A stretch of DNA of 64,000 bases from CBDCNP01 sp965222425 (GTDB lineage: Bacteria > Acidobacteriota > Vicinamibacteria > Marinacidobacterales > DATDRI01). The DNA lies in assembly GCA_965222425.1 (NCBI GenBank), contig CBDCTW010000005.1, positions 130,988 through 194,987 on the forward strand, in the 5' to 3' direction. Positions 26,161-34,776 of this stretch are shown piece after piece; position 1 is the stretch's first letter, and each line of letters opens with the position of its first letter. The position numbers and the translations under genes were made by a program. A model generated the notes under the pieces. It had not been told where the DNA came from and ran no database searches. It worked only from the letters and a program-made list of their open reading frames with translations.

Positions 26161-26166
26161 TACAAT
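26161..26166 (+). promoter_or_regulatory. -10 box TACAAT, 12 nt before thrC
   Basis: TACAAT starts 12 bases before ATG 26173, so the transcript probably begins at the start codon itself. No Shine-Dalgarno sequence is present between. The geometry equals that before fxsA (63661) and, within one base, that at 1180 and 47027. Confidence 0.5.
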
Positions 26167-26172
26167 CACACG

Positions 26173-27228
26173 ATGTCCTCTATCTGGCCGGGAGTGATTG
26201 CGCGCTACAGGGATTGGCTCGAAATCTCCACTGAGGCGGAAACAGTAACCCTGCTCGAGGGGAACACTCCACTCATCCTCCTTCCCCGGCTCGCGTCCGA
26301 GCTGAGTGCGGAGGCGGTCTACCTGAAGTACGAGGGCCTCAATCCCACCGGCTCGTTCAAGGATCGGGGCATGACGGTGGCGATCACGGATGCCGTACAC
26401 CGTGGCGCCCAAGCCGTCATCTGCGCCAGCACTGGAAACACTGCGGCGAGCGCGGCCGCCTACGCGGCGAGAGCGGGACTCCGCTGCTTCGTGGTCGTTC
26501 CCGAAGCCAACGTGGCGGCCGGTAAGCTGGCCGGCGCCCTGGCCCATCATGCCGAGATCGTGCGGCTGCAAGCGTCTTTCGACCAGGCGCTGGACCTGGT
26601 GCGGACCGCGGCGGAGCGATTACCGGTGGCCCTGGTCAATTCGCTCAATCCGTACCGCCTCGAAGGACAAAAAACTGTCGCCTTCGAGATCATCGAAGCC
26701 TTGGGGAGGGCACCCGATTGGCTGGCTCTTCCCGTCGGCAATGCCGGAAACATCACTGCCGCCTGGAAAGGCTTCCGCCAACACCACGATTTGTACGGCA
26801 CCGACAAACCGAAGCTGCTGGGTGTTCAGGCGGCGGGGGCGGCACCTCTCGTTCTCGGCCATCCGGTGGACGACCCCTCGACGGTGGCGACAGCGATCCG
26901 AATCGGACGACCCGCTCGCGGAGAAGAGGCTCTCTCCGCAGCGAGCGAATCGGGAGGGCGCATCATTGCCGCTCCCGACGAAACGATCCTCGCCGCACAG
27001 GAACGACTCGCCTCGTTTGGAGTTTGGGTCGAACCGGCATCGGCGGCGGGAGTCGCCGGCCTAATTCAAGAAGCTTCCGCGGGACGCCTCGATGTCAGCG
27101 GCCAGACGATCGTCTGTATCGCGACTGGACACGGGCTCAAAGACCCCGGCATCGTCACCGACCGCTATCCCATGCCGCCTTCCATTCCCGCGGACTTCAC
27201 TGCCCTCGAAAAGAAACTCGGTTCATGA
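26173..27228 (+). CDS. thrC: Threonine synthase (short form)
   Basis: A 351-residue PLP enzyme converting O-phosphohomoserine to threonine. Fold type II marks: LLEGNTPLILLPRL, LKYEGLNPTGSFKDRG with the PLP lysine Lys63, ASTGNTAASAAAYAARAG, the phosphate-binding PVGNAGNITAAWKGF and VEPASAAGVAGL near the end. It lacks the N-terminal zinc ribbon of the second threonine synthase in this window. The stop overlaps the start of thrB (ATGA), giving a thrC-thrB operon. Apparent leaderless start. Confidence 0.95.
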   Translation: MSSIWPGVIARYRDWLEISTEAETVTLLEGNTPLILLPRLASELSAEAVYLKYEGLNPTGSFKDRGMTVAITDAVHRGAQAVICASTGNTAASAAAYAARAGLRCFVVVPEANVAAGKLAGALAHHAEIVRLQASFDQALDLVRTAAERLPVALVNSLNPYRLEGQKTVAFEIIEALGRAPDWLALPVGNAGNITAAWKGFRQHHDLYGTDKPKLLGVQAAGAAPLVLGHPVDDPSTVATAIRIGRPARGEEALSAASESGGRIIAAPDETILAAQERLASFGVWVEPASAAGVAGLIQEASAGRLDVSGQTIVCIATGHGLKDPGIVTDRYPMPPSIPADFTALEKKLGS

Positions 27229-28151
27229 AGCCGGTCATCGCTAGTGCTCCCGCGTCGAGCGCCAACTTAGGACCAGGATTCGATTGTCTGGGGCTCGCAG
27301 TGAATCTTTGCAACACCGTCAAAATGAGCCCGGCGAAGGCAGGAGTGCGCGTCGAGATCGAAGGAGAAGGTTCAGCGAGCCTGCCTCGAGGAGCCAGAAA
27401 CTTGATGGTGCGGGCGGCTCGAAGGGTATTCGATCTCGTCGGCAAAGCCCCATCCGGAATCAGCCTAAAAATAACCAATCAGATTCCTCTGGGGTCGGGT
27501 CTCGGATCGTCGGCCGCCGCGGTGGTAGCAGCGATGACGGCCGCCAACGCGATGACCGGGGGAAAACTGAAGCAGGAAGACCTATTGCAGTTGGCTTACA
27601 ACATGGAGGGGCACCCGGACAATGCCGCCGCATCTCTTTTTGGTGGATTGAACCTGGTGAGCGTGGGTTCGGGAACCGCGATCGCTCGCCAAGTCCGGGT
27701 GGCGGACTTCAAGCTCGTTGTTGCCCTGCCGCTCGTCCAAATCTCGACCAAGGAAATGCGGCGAGCCTTGCCGCGTCGCGTTCCGCTGCGAGACGCCGTT
27801 TTCAACGTGGGTCGGGCTCTGTTCACGGTCGAGGCGCTAAGAACCGGTGACTATGAACTGCTGGAGCTAGCTATGGCCGATCGGCTGCACCAAAGTTATC
27901 GCTTGCGTTTTATCCCCGGGGGAGAAGCGGCGATGTCAGCGGCACGGAAGGCAGGCGCAGCGGCAGTTGCGCTATCCGGCTCGGGACCGGCCATTGTCGC
28001 CTTTGCACCCGACCGGCACGAGCGCATCGCGAGAGCCATGACGCGGACCTTCAAAGGAGCCGGGCTCGAGGTCAAGACGTTCATCCTCAACATCCATCGG
28101 CAGGGGACGCGCGTCCAACCGTCGAAGGAGAGCGCCAGCACCCGACCCTGA
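27225..28151 (+). CDS. thrB: Homoserine kinase
   Basis: A 308-residue GHMP kinase that phosphorylates homoserine for threonine synthase. Family marks are ASSANLGPGFDCLGLAV, the ATP-binding PLGSGLGSSAAAVVA, GHPDNAAASLFGGL and the C-terminal ALSGSGPAIVAF. ATG 27225 overlaps the thrC stop. The gene runs to 19 bp before the convergent MATE transporter. Together with thrC it completes threonine synthesis from homoserine made by hom (41270-42583). Confidence 0.96.
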   Translation: MKPVIASAPASSANLGPGFDCLGLAVNLCNTVKMSPAKAGVRVEIEGEGSASLPRGARNLMVRAARRVFDLVGKAPSGISLKITNQIPLGSGLGSSAAAVVAAMTAANAMTGGKLKQEDLLQLAYNMEGHPDNAAASLFGGLNLVSVGSGTAIARQVRVADFKLVVALPLVQISTKEMRRALPRRVPLRDAVFNVGRALFTVEALRTGDYELLELAMADRLHQSYRLRFIPGGEAAMSAARKAGAAAVALSGSGPAIVAFAPDRHERIARAMTRTFKGAGLEVKTFILNIHRQGTRVQPSKESASTRP

Positions 28152-28169
28152 AACCCGCTCGGGAATCCA

Positions 28170-29549
28170 TCAGCCAAAGGAAAGCATGGGCTCGCGCTCA
28201 AGGGAGCGGGCTCGGCGTGACCAGGCAACGAGAAGAACGAGGCCAACCGCCACGAGGCCGACGCAGAAGCCTATCCAAAGTCCGATCACGCCGGCGCCTT
28301 TGACGAAGCACAACGTGTATCCGACGGGGAGTCCAACGAACCAATATCCCACCAAGGTAACCAGCATTGGGGTTCTGGTGTCCCCCGCGCCGCGCATGAT
28401 CCCGGTGGCGACTATTTGCACGCCGTCGAACAATTGGAAGAAGGCGGCCACGAGAAGAAGAGAAATACCGATCGTGATCACCGCGGCGTCGCTGGTGAAA
28501 GCTCTCAGAATATGGGATGGAAAGAGTAGAAAAACGGTGGCCGAGCACGCCATGAATCCGGCCCCGATGATTAACGCCATCCACCCCGCGCGCGCCGCGC
28601 CGACACCATCCCCCCGTCCAAGGGCGTGTCCCACCCGAACCGCCCCCGCAGATGAGACGCCGAGTGGAACCATGAAAGTGCAACTCTCAGCGGTGATAGC
28701 GATTTGATGCGCGGCGATGGACGCGGAGTCCAGTTTGCCCGCCAACGCCGTGCCCGCAGCGAACGCTCCCAATTCCAGTGTGATTTGGAGCGCGGCGGGG
28801 AAACCGAGGCTTAGTAGACGACGAAATCGCGCGGTGTCGATACCGAGCGGCGTGTGCAAGAGATCGGTTCGGTGGACGTGATCGTAGTAAAGGGCGTACC
28901 CGATGAGGCCAATCGCCAGATAGGCTCGTGAGATGCAGGTGGCCCAACCCGCTCCCTCGACACCCATAACGGGTGCACCCAAATTGCCGAACACTAAGAT
29001 CCAGTTGGCGGCTACGTTGACGAGATTGGCACTTACCAGCACCACCATGACCGGCTTGACCAAACCCATCCCTTGAAGGTAACGGCGAAACGTGGAGTAG
29101 AGAAGAAGCGGGAGCATGCTCCAAGTAACTGCTTTCAAGTAAGGAATCGTGAGCGGAAAGACATCGGGGTTCATTCCCAAATGGGAGAGAAGCGGGATGA
29201 CCGACCAAATGACGCCGGTTAGAAGCGGTGCGAGCATGAAGCTCAGGTACACACCTTGAACCAAAGAGCGATGGCACTCTTCGATTTTCCCTGCGCCAAA
29301 CGCTTGGGAAACAAGAGTATCCAGTCCTAGCAAGAGCCCGATCCCGAAGATCCCGACGACAAGAAAGAGGGCGGTTCCCAGGCTGACCGCACCAATGGAC
29401 TCGGCGCTGACGCGACCCACCATCAGGGTGTCGACCATCCCCATGGCGTTCCAACCCAGCTCGGCCGCCACCACCGGCAACGCAAGCTTCAGCATGGGCC
29501 TCAACTCCTGCTTCAGCTCGCGCAGTTTCAGGAACAGCCTTGAGCTCAT
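28170..29549 (-). CDS. MATE-family multidrug efflux transporter (NorM-like)
   Basis: A 459-residue inner-membrane antiporter with twelve hydrophobic segments in two similar halves. Typical MATE motifs: PVVAAELGWNAMGMVDTLMVGRVSAESIGAVSLG, GLDTLVSQAFGAGK, GVEGAGWATCISRAYL, MVPLGVSSAGAVRVGHALGRGD and VATGIMRGAGDTRTPMLVTL. Family members export cationic drugs or metabolites in exchange for Na+ or H+. Convergent with thrB; a long non-coding stretch precedes its start. Confidence 0.93.
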   Translation of the reverse strand: MSSRLFLKLRELKQELRPMLKLALPVVAAELGWNAMGMVDTLMVGRVSAESIGAVSLGTALFLVVGIFGIGLLLGLDTLVSQAFGAGKIEECHRSLVQGVYLSFMLAPLLTGVIWSVIPLLSHLGMNPDVFPLTIPYLKAVTWSMLPLLLYSTFRRYLQGMGLVKPVMVVLVSANLVNVAANWILVFGNLGAPVMGVEGAGWATCISRAYLAIGLIGYALYYDHVHRTDLLHTPLGIDTARFRRLLSLGFPAALQITLELGAFAAGTALAGKLDSASIAAHQIAITAESCTFMVPLGVSSAGAVRVGHALGRGDGVGAARAGWMALIIGAGFMACSATVFLLFPSHILRAFTSDAAVITIGISLLLVAAFFQLFDGVQIVATGIMRGAGDTRTPMLVTLVGYWFVGLPVGYTLCFVKGAGVIGLWIGFCVGLVAVGLVLLVAWSRRARSLEREPMLSFG

Positions 29550-30013
29550 GCGCCCGCCTTCGTTCCCTCTCCGGCGTTTCCTCCCAGCGAACTTCGGCGA
29601 GGCCGTGCCGAAGCTTGCGCAGGCGGGCAGTCGCGAAGTATCCCGGGGGGAGTAGCTTCGAGCTCATGCCGGGACATCTGATACCTTCGAAGCAGCCCCA
29701 AGGCGGACGATTCGATGGGGGTGCTGGCGAGAGCCTGCAGCGGCCGCGCAGCACGAAGTTCCGAAGCGGCCGTCGCAATGAATGATGACGTGGGGCCCAG
29801 ACGCCACTAGCAGGCTGATGAAAAACGGACCAGCCTGCGCGACCGGAGGGACCCGCGCGCGCTTGCGCGCCGACGAAGTCCGAGCCGTGGGATTGTCCGC
29901 CTCCGTCAGTTGTACCAATTGACTTCGGCGGGACCAAGCCGAAGCCTTTGGCGTAGGCTGGGGGCCCCGCGGCTTGCGCACCAATGAAAGACTAACGGCG
30001 GGCGTCCGTGACA
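29550..30013. other. 464-bp intergenic stretch with a perfect hairpin
   Basis: No gene is seen. It holds GCAGGCTG (29810-29817) paired with CAGCCTGC (29831-29838) around an AT-rich loop; AGCAGGCTGATGAAAAA also resembles the tips of several insertion sequences, so this may be a mobile-element scar. Other blocks are high-GC palindromes (CGCGCGCTTGCGCG near 29876). It separates the divergent... in fact same-strand MATE and serA genes and may hold the MATE promoter. Confidence 0.4.
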
Positions 30014-31636
30014 CTAGAAACGGACCAGCGACACCTTTTCGATCCCGGGTATCTGAGAAACGGTGTGGATCTCTTCTGTATCGAGGCTGCGATCAATGCT
30101 CAGAACCATGACCGCTTCGCGCGCCTGTCGGGGATCTCGACGTCCCACCGCCATACGAGAGATGTTCACCGCCATCTCGCCGAGCGCGCTGCCAACCGCT
30201 CCCACGCGTCCGGGACGATCCTCGTTCTCGACAATGAGGATGTAGTCTTCCCCGTGGCTCAACGCGCTCCGGGCGACATCCACCTCGAAGCCGTTGATCT
30301 CTACGATGTGTGGAACGCCGTGGACCAACGTGCCGCGAACGCAAGATTCGCCGTCCTGGCCATGGAGGCGAACTGAGACGAGGTTGGTATAAGGACCCGC
30401 GTCGTCCATTTTACGCTCCTCGACGTGCCAGCCACGTCTCGTCAAAACATGTTGCAAAGAGACCACGTTGACTTGCTCTTCGCTGATTGTCGAAAGCAAC
30501 CCCGCGACCGCAGCCGCTTTTAGGGTCGTCGTATCGTAGTTCGCCAGCTCTCCCTGGTAATCGATTTCAACCTGCTTCCACCCGCCGCCACCGAGCTGCG
30601 TCGCCACCCTGCCGCACATCTCCGCGACTGGTAGATAAGGACCGATAGCGGCGAGGGTTTCTGGATCCAAGACCGGCGCATTCACCGCAGCGGTAGCCGG
30701 CTTTCCAGAAAGCACCAGCACGACTTCGCGAGCCACATCCAGCGCCACCTGCTCTTGGGCCTCGACAGTGGACGCTCCCAAATGGGGAGTGGTGATGACC
30801 CCCGGATGTCTGAGCAGCGGGTTGTCTTTCTTGGGAGGCTCGTCCTCGAACACGTCGAGCGCCGCTCCAACTATTTGCTTGGACTCGAGCGACGCCAGAA
30901 GCGCGACTTCATCGATCAAGCCCCCACGGGCCGCGTTGATCAAGCGAGCGCCGGGCTTCATTTTCTTTAGTCGTTTCTCACCGAGTAGATGCTTAGTATC
31001 CGGAGTCAGCGCGCAGTGCAAGCTCACGAAGTCCGAGCGTTCGAGTAAACTATCCAAACTCACGAGCTCGACCCCCAATATATGGGCTCGCTCTTCGGGA
31101 ACGAACGGATCGAACCCGAGCACTTCCATTTCCATCGCTCGCAGGCGACGAGCAACCGCAGAGCCCACCTGGCCCATGCCGATGATCCCCACGATCTTCC
31201 CACGGACTTCCACTCCCACGAAAGACTTCCGGTCCCATTCTCCACGGTGAAGACTGTTATCCGCGGACACGACGTGACGGGCGAGTGCGAGCAAGAGCGC
31301 GACGGTGAGCTCGGCGGCAGAAATGGTATTGCCAGTTGGTGCATTCACCACGATGATGCCGCGCTCGGAAGCGGCTTCGATATCGATGTTGTCGACTCCG
31401 ACGCCGGCACGTCCGACGACACGGAGCTCGGACGCTCGTTCCAGCGCCTGCCGGGTCACCTGTGTTTGGCTTCGCACGATGAGCCCGTGATAGGTGGGCA
31501 GCGTGTCGACCAGATCCTGGGCGCTCATCCCGGTGCGTACGTCGACCTCGGCTGCTCCCTTCAGGATCTCGATTCCCTCGGGAGAGATCCGATCGGCGAC
31601 CAGAATACGAAGATCCACCCTCAGGCGTGCTCTCAC
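30014..31636 (-). CDS. serA: D-3-phosphoglycerate dehydrogenase
   Basis: A 540-residue NAD-dependent enzyme for the first step of serine synthesis, of the long bacterial type. The Rossmann domain shows VGIIGMGQVGSAVARRL, ARGGLIDEVALL and the catalytic His in TPHLGASTVEAQEQVA; then an allosteric substrate-binding domain, and an ACT domain (YILIVENEDRPGRVGAVGSALGEMAVNISRMAVGR) that normally senses serine. GTG 31636 overlaps the stop of the upstream aminotransferase (GTGA) and is used here; GTG 31618 is an alternative. Encoded with a class V aminotransferase as a serine pathway unit. Confidence 0.95.
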   Translation of the reverse strand: MRARLRVDLRILVADRISPEGIEILKGAAEVDVRTGMSAQDLVDTLPTYHGLIVRSQTQVTRQALERASELRVVGRAGVGVDNIDIEAASERGIIVVNAPTGNTISAAELTVALLLALARHVVSADNSLHRGEWDRKSFVGVEVRGKIVGIIGMGQVGSAVARRLRAMEMEVLGFDPFVPEERAHILGVELVSLDSLLERSDFVSLHCALTPDTKHLLGEKRLKKMKPGARLINAARGGLIDEVALLASLESKQIVGAALDVFEDEPPKKDNPLLRHPGVITTPHLGASTVEAQEQVALDVAREVVLVLSGKPATAAVNAPVLDPETLAAIGPYLPVAEMCGRVATQLGGGGWKQVEIDYQGELANYDTTTLKAAAVAGLLSTISEEQVNVVSLQHVLTRRGWHVEERKMDDAGPYTNLVSVRLHGQDGESCVRGTLVHGVPHIVEINGFEVDVARSALSHGEDYILIVENEDRPGRVGAVGSALGEMAVNISRMAVGRRDPRQAREAVMVLSIDRSLDTEEIHTVSQIPGIEKVSLVRF

Positions 31637-32751
31637 GGTGTCGATTCGGCGGGAAGCTCGTAGCCGAGCTCGGGCAGCACTTTGGTGATCGCGGTGATGG
31701 CCCGGTCCAAATCGCCATCGTTTACCCAACCCAAGTGGCCGAGGCGAAAGATGCGCCCCGCTAACGACTTTTGCCCGCCTCCCACTACGGTGTCATATTT
31801 TTCTCGAAGAGATCGCGTCAGCTCTTTCCCGTCCACGCCCTCGGGCACGGAAACGGCGGTCACGGTATTGGACGCGAACGCTTCATCGGCGAAGAGCTTG
31901 AGCCCAACTGATTTGACGCGCTCGCGGGTTTTTGCGGCGATGCGGGCGTGCCGCGCGTAGATGGCGTCCGGGCCTTCGCTCATCATCCGGTCGAGACTCA
32001 CATCGAGACCGTAGATGATGGGAATGGCGGGAGTCCAGGGGGTCTGACCCTTCGAGGCCGCGTCGCGGTGGGCGCGCAGGTCGAAGTAGAAGCGCGGCAT
32101 CGTCGACCGCTCCGAGGCCTCCCACGCGCGCGGCCCGATTTCAATGATGGCCAAACCGGGAGGGACCGCCCATCCTTTTTGAGATCCGCTGACGACGACG
32201 TCGATGCCCCACTCATCGGCCGGAAGAGCGATGGATCCGGTGCTCGAGATCCCATCGACGAGGATCAGGGCGTCGCTCTCGGCCCTGATCGCTTCGCAGA
32301 TCTCCCCGAGCGGGTTCGTCACCCCGGTGGAGGTCTCGTTGTGAGTGACCAGGACGGCTCGGATCCCCTTCTCCTCGCGAAGCGCCTCTCGGATCTGCTC
32401 GGGAGAAGCCGCCTTGCCCCAATCGAACTCCAATCGGCGCACGTCGGCGCCGTAAGTCTCGGCGATCGTGCAAAAGCGGTCACCGAAAGCCCCGATGGTC
32501 ACTCCCAAGACGCGGTCCTTGGGACTCAAAGTGTTGACCACCGCGGCTTCGAGTCCTCCGGTGCCGCTCGCGGTGAGGAGCAAAATGTCGTTTCGGGTGC
32601 CCAGAAACGTCTGAAGCTTATCGGACACCCTCTTCATGAGCGCCGCCATTTCGGGGCCACGGTGGTTGATCATCTGCTTGGCCAACGCGCTCAGAACTTC
32701 TGGGGGACAGGGGGTCGGACCTGGAATTCGAAGGTTCACTAGTGACTCCAA
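31633..32751 (-). CDS. Class V aminotransferase (phosphoserine/alanine-glyoxylate type)
   Basis: A 372-residue fold-type I PLP enzyme: RIPGPTPCPPEVLSAL at the N-terminus, TASGTGGLEAAVVN, THNETSTGVTNPL, the PLP Asp in LVDGISSTGS and the Lys in SGSQKGWAVPPG. Sequence wording is like alanine-glyoxylate/serine-pyruvate aminotransferases. Because its stop overlaps the serA start it very likely acts as the phosphoserine aminotransferase that follows SerA, as in several phyla that lack canonical SerC. That function is inferred from context. Confidence 0.9.
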   Translation of the reverse strand: MESLVNLRIPGPTPCPPEVLSALAKQMINHRGPEMAALMKRVSDKLQTFLGTRNDILLLTASGTGGLEAAVVNTLSPKDRVLGVTIGAFGDRFCTIAETYGADVRRLEFDWGKAASPEQIREALREEKGIRAVLVTHNETSTGVTNPLGEICEAIRAESDALILVDGISSTGSIALPADEWGIDVVVSGSQKGWAVPPGLAIIEIGPRAWEASERSTMPRFYFDLRAHRDAASKGQTPWTPAIPIIYGLDVSLDRMMSEGPDAIYARHARIAAKTRERVKSVGLKLFADEAFASNTVTAVSVPEGVDGKELTRSLREKYDTVVGGGQKSLAGRIFRLGHLGWVNDGDLDRAITAITKVLPELGYELPAESTP

Positions 32752-32865
32752 ACCGGTTTAGCTTCTTGGGGTTCGTTCCGCGCTTCGAGCGCAGCCAGCT
32801 CTCGCGAATAGTACCACGGCCGCGAAGGCGGACACCGACCTGCTAGACCCCAAACTTCTCAGGCG

Positions 32866-34776
32866 TTAGTAACGAAAGCCAAGCAGATTCCAGTAGTGGA
32901 GAAAGGGAATGAAAGCCAATGCCAGGATCGTGGTCAGAGAAAAATAGGCGCGCCCAAGCAGAGACGGGAGCCCTCGCTTCCAAGAGAGGCTCGTAACGAC
33001 AGCAAGCACCACCGAAAGTGCAGCCGTCAGCAGTGGGAGCAAGAGCAGACCGACCATCACCGCCGGCATCCCGTAGAGGTAGCTATAGGCATCGACGCCA
33101 CGACCAAAGTAGCCGAGACCGACGAGGAAGGAGAGGTTCAAGACGCTCAGCGAGATGGCGATGAAATACGCGAGGCCACCGGATCGACTGACGGAGGGGC
33201 GTCGCGATCGCAACGAACTCAACGATCTCAACTGGCCCGCTCCGTAAAGAAGCCCTCCCCCAACGGCCGCGACAAGAAAGGCGGGAGGAAAGAATGCAAA
33301 TAGCTTCTTCTGGAACGTCGGTGTTTCGTACCAGGCAAGCTTCTCATAGGCCTCGTTTCCGATGAACATGTGTGTCACTTCGCCCCGCTCGTTTTCACGA
33401 AAGGCCAGATAACCGTCATCACCGACTCCCCGGAAGAGTAGCGGCTCGACGTTCTCCCATCGGGTCGGTTGGCGAAAGTCGTCAGGATAACGGACGCTCA
33501 GATTGTCGTCCGCCGCCGTCACCCGATACTCGGATGCGAGGGTCATTAGTTTTTCGAAAGATCGGCTCGAGAAGTAACGCAGCGAGCGGTAACTTCCCTT
33601 GAATCGTTCGACGGGTTCGGGCGAAGGCGGCGCTCGAGTCACCGCGGCGCTCGACGCTGGAAAGTAGCGATCCAAGAATTGCCTCCGGAACTCCTCGTGT
33701 AGCTCCTCCTCGAACCGGTTGGAAGCGAGGAAAAAACCGACGTTTCGTCGCGGAAGTAAGAGGAAATAGCTCGAGTAGCCACGAAGCCCCCCGGCGTGTG
33801 CAAAGACTCGCTCGCCGTTCTCGAAGCGCTCATGAAAACCGTAGGTACGGCCCGGTAGACGCGGGTGATGCGCGAAATGGCGCCGCTGCATTTCGTCCTT
33901 GGTTTCCGAAGACAAAATGCGCGCACCATGATAGCTTCCGTCTTGGATCTGAGCGATCAGGAAGTGCGCCATGTCTGGCGCGGTGCTGCTGAGAGACGAG
34001 GCAGGGGCCACGTTGAAATAATCGTACGAGGCGGGAAGGTACTCGTCCTTCAAATATCGGTAGCCCACAGCGAGATCGGTCTTGAGTCGAGCCGGCAGCT
34101 CGAAACTCGTGCGCGTCATCCGCAACGGACGAAATATGTGCTCGTCCACGTAGGACTCGAAGGGAACTCCGGACATCTCCTCCACCAAGAGGCCGGCGAG
34201 CGCGTATCCGTGGTTGGAGTACGCAATGAGCTCCCCTGGTGGGCGGATGCGAGGAGGCAGTCGAGCTGCAATGTATTCGGGAAGCGGCAAGCGATCGACT
34301 CGACGGCGGGCGGCGATTCCGATGTATCGATCGTCGAAGCCGGCGGTATGAGTCAACAAGTGCGCGGCGGTGACCGGCTCGCGGAAGCTGTCGTCGATCT
34401 TGACGGGGTTTAGGTATCTGCCAACGTCCGCATTCAAGTCGATGCGGCCCCGCTCCACGAGCTGCAAGAGGGCGGTGGCAGTGAAAAGCTTGGAGACAGA
34501 GCCCACGCGAAAGACGGTCTTTTCGGCGGCGACCAGTGTCCCACTCTCCATGTCGGCCCATCCGAACCCCTTCGTGAGAATCGCCTCTCCATCCTTTACG
34601 ACCGTGAGAACGAGGCCCGGGATATGCAACCGATTCATCTGCGCCTCGAAGAACCGGTCCACGAAATTCTCCAGATCCCTCGGGTCGGAAAGCCGATCTT
34701 CTTCCGTTGCCGAATAGAGGCGTGAGGTGCAGAGGCACAAGCAGAGCACGATGCCGAGAGCGGACCGTACGTTCAT
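32866..34776 (-). CDS. Beta-lactamase-fold serine hydrolase with C-terminal membrane helices
   Basis: A 636-residue class C beta-lactamase/DD-peptidase relative. A signal peptide (SALGIVLCLCLCTSRLYS) leads to the catalytic domain with SVSK (Ser93, Lys96), the Tyr motif YSNHGYALAG and HAGGLRGYSSY in place of KTG. A beta-rich middle domain follows and then four hydrophobic helices (LFAFFPPAFLVAAVGGGLLYG to ILALAFIPFLHYWNLL), so the hydrolase is tethered at the membrane. Such proteins act as peptidases or esterases of unknown substrate rather than as true beta-lactamases. ATG 34776 overlaps the stop of the upstream aminotransferase. Confidence 0.9.
   Translation of the reverse strand: MNVRSALGIVLCLCLCTSRLYSATEEDRLSDPRDLENFVDRFFEAQMNRLHIPGLVLTVVKDGEAILTKGFGWADMESGTLVAAEKTVFRVGSVSKLFTATALLQLVERGRIDLNADVGRYLNPVKIDDSFREPVTAAHLLTHTAGFDDRYIGIAARRRVDRLPLPEYIAARLPPRIRPPGELIAYSNHGYALAGLLVEEMSGVPFESYVDEHIFRPLRMTRTSFELPARLKTDLAVGYRYLKDEYLPASYDYFNVAPASSLSSTAPDMAHFLIAQIQDGSYHGARILSSETKDEMQRRHFAHHPRLPGRTYGFHERFENGERVFAHAGGLRGYSSYFLLLPRRNVGFFLASNRFEEELHEEFRRQFLDRYFPASSAAVTRAPPSPEPVERFKGSYRSLRYFSSRSFEKLMTLASEYRVTAADDNLSVRYPDDFRQPTRWENVEPLLFRGVGDDGYLAFRENERGEVTHMFIGNEAYEKLAWYETPTFQKKLFAFFPPAFLVAAVGGGLLYGAGQLRSLSSLRSRRPSVSRSGGLAYFIAISLSVLNLSFLVGLGYFGRGVDAYSYLYGMPAVMVGLLLLPLLTAALSVVLAVVTSLSWKRGLPSLLGRAYFSLTTILALAFIPFLHYWNLLGFRY

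Noticed and set aside
32866..34776. Antibiotic-resistance class C beta-lactamase
   Set aside because: The S-x-x-K and Y-S-N motifs are shared by many peptidases and esterases; KTG is replaced by HAGG and there are extra membrane helices, unlike AmpC enzymes.
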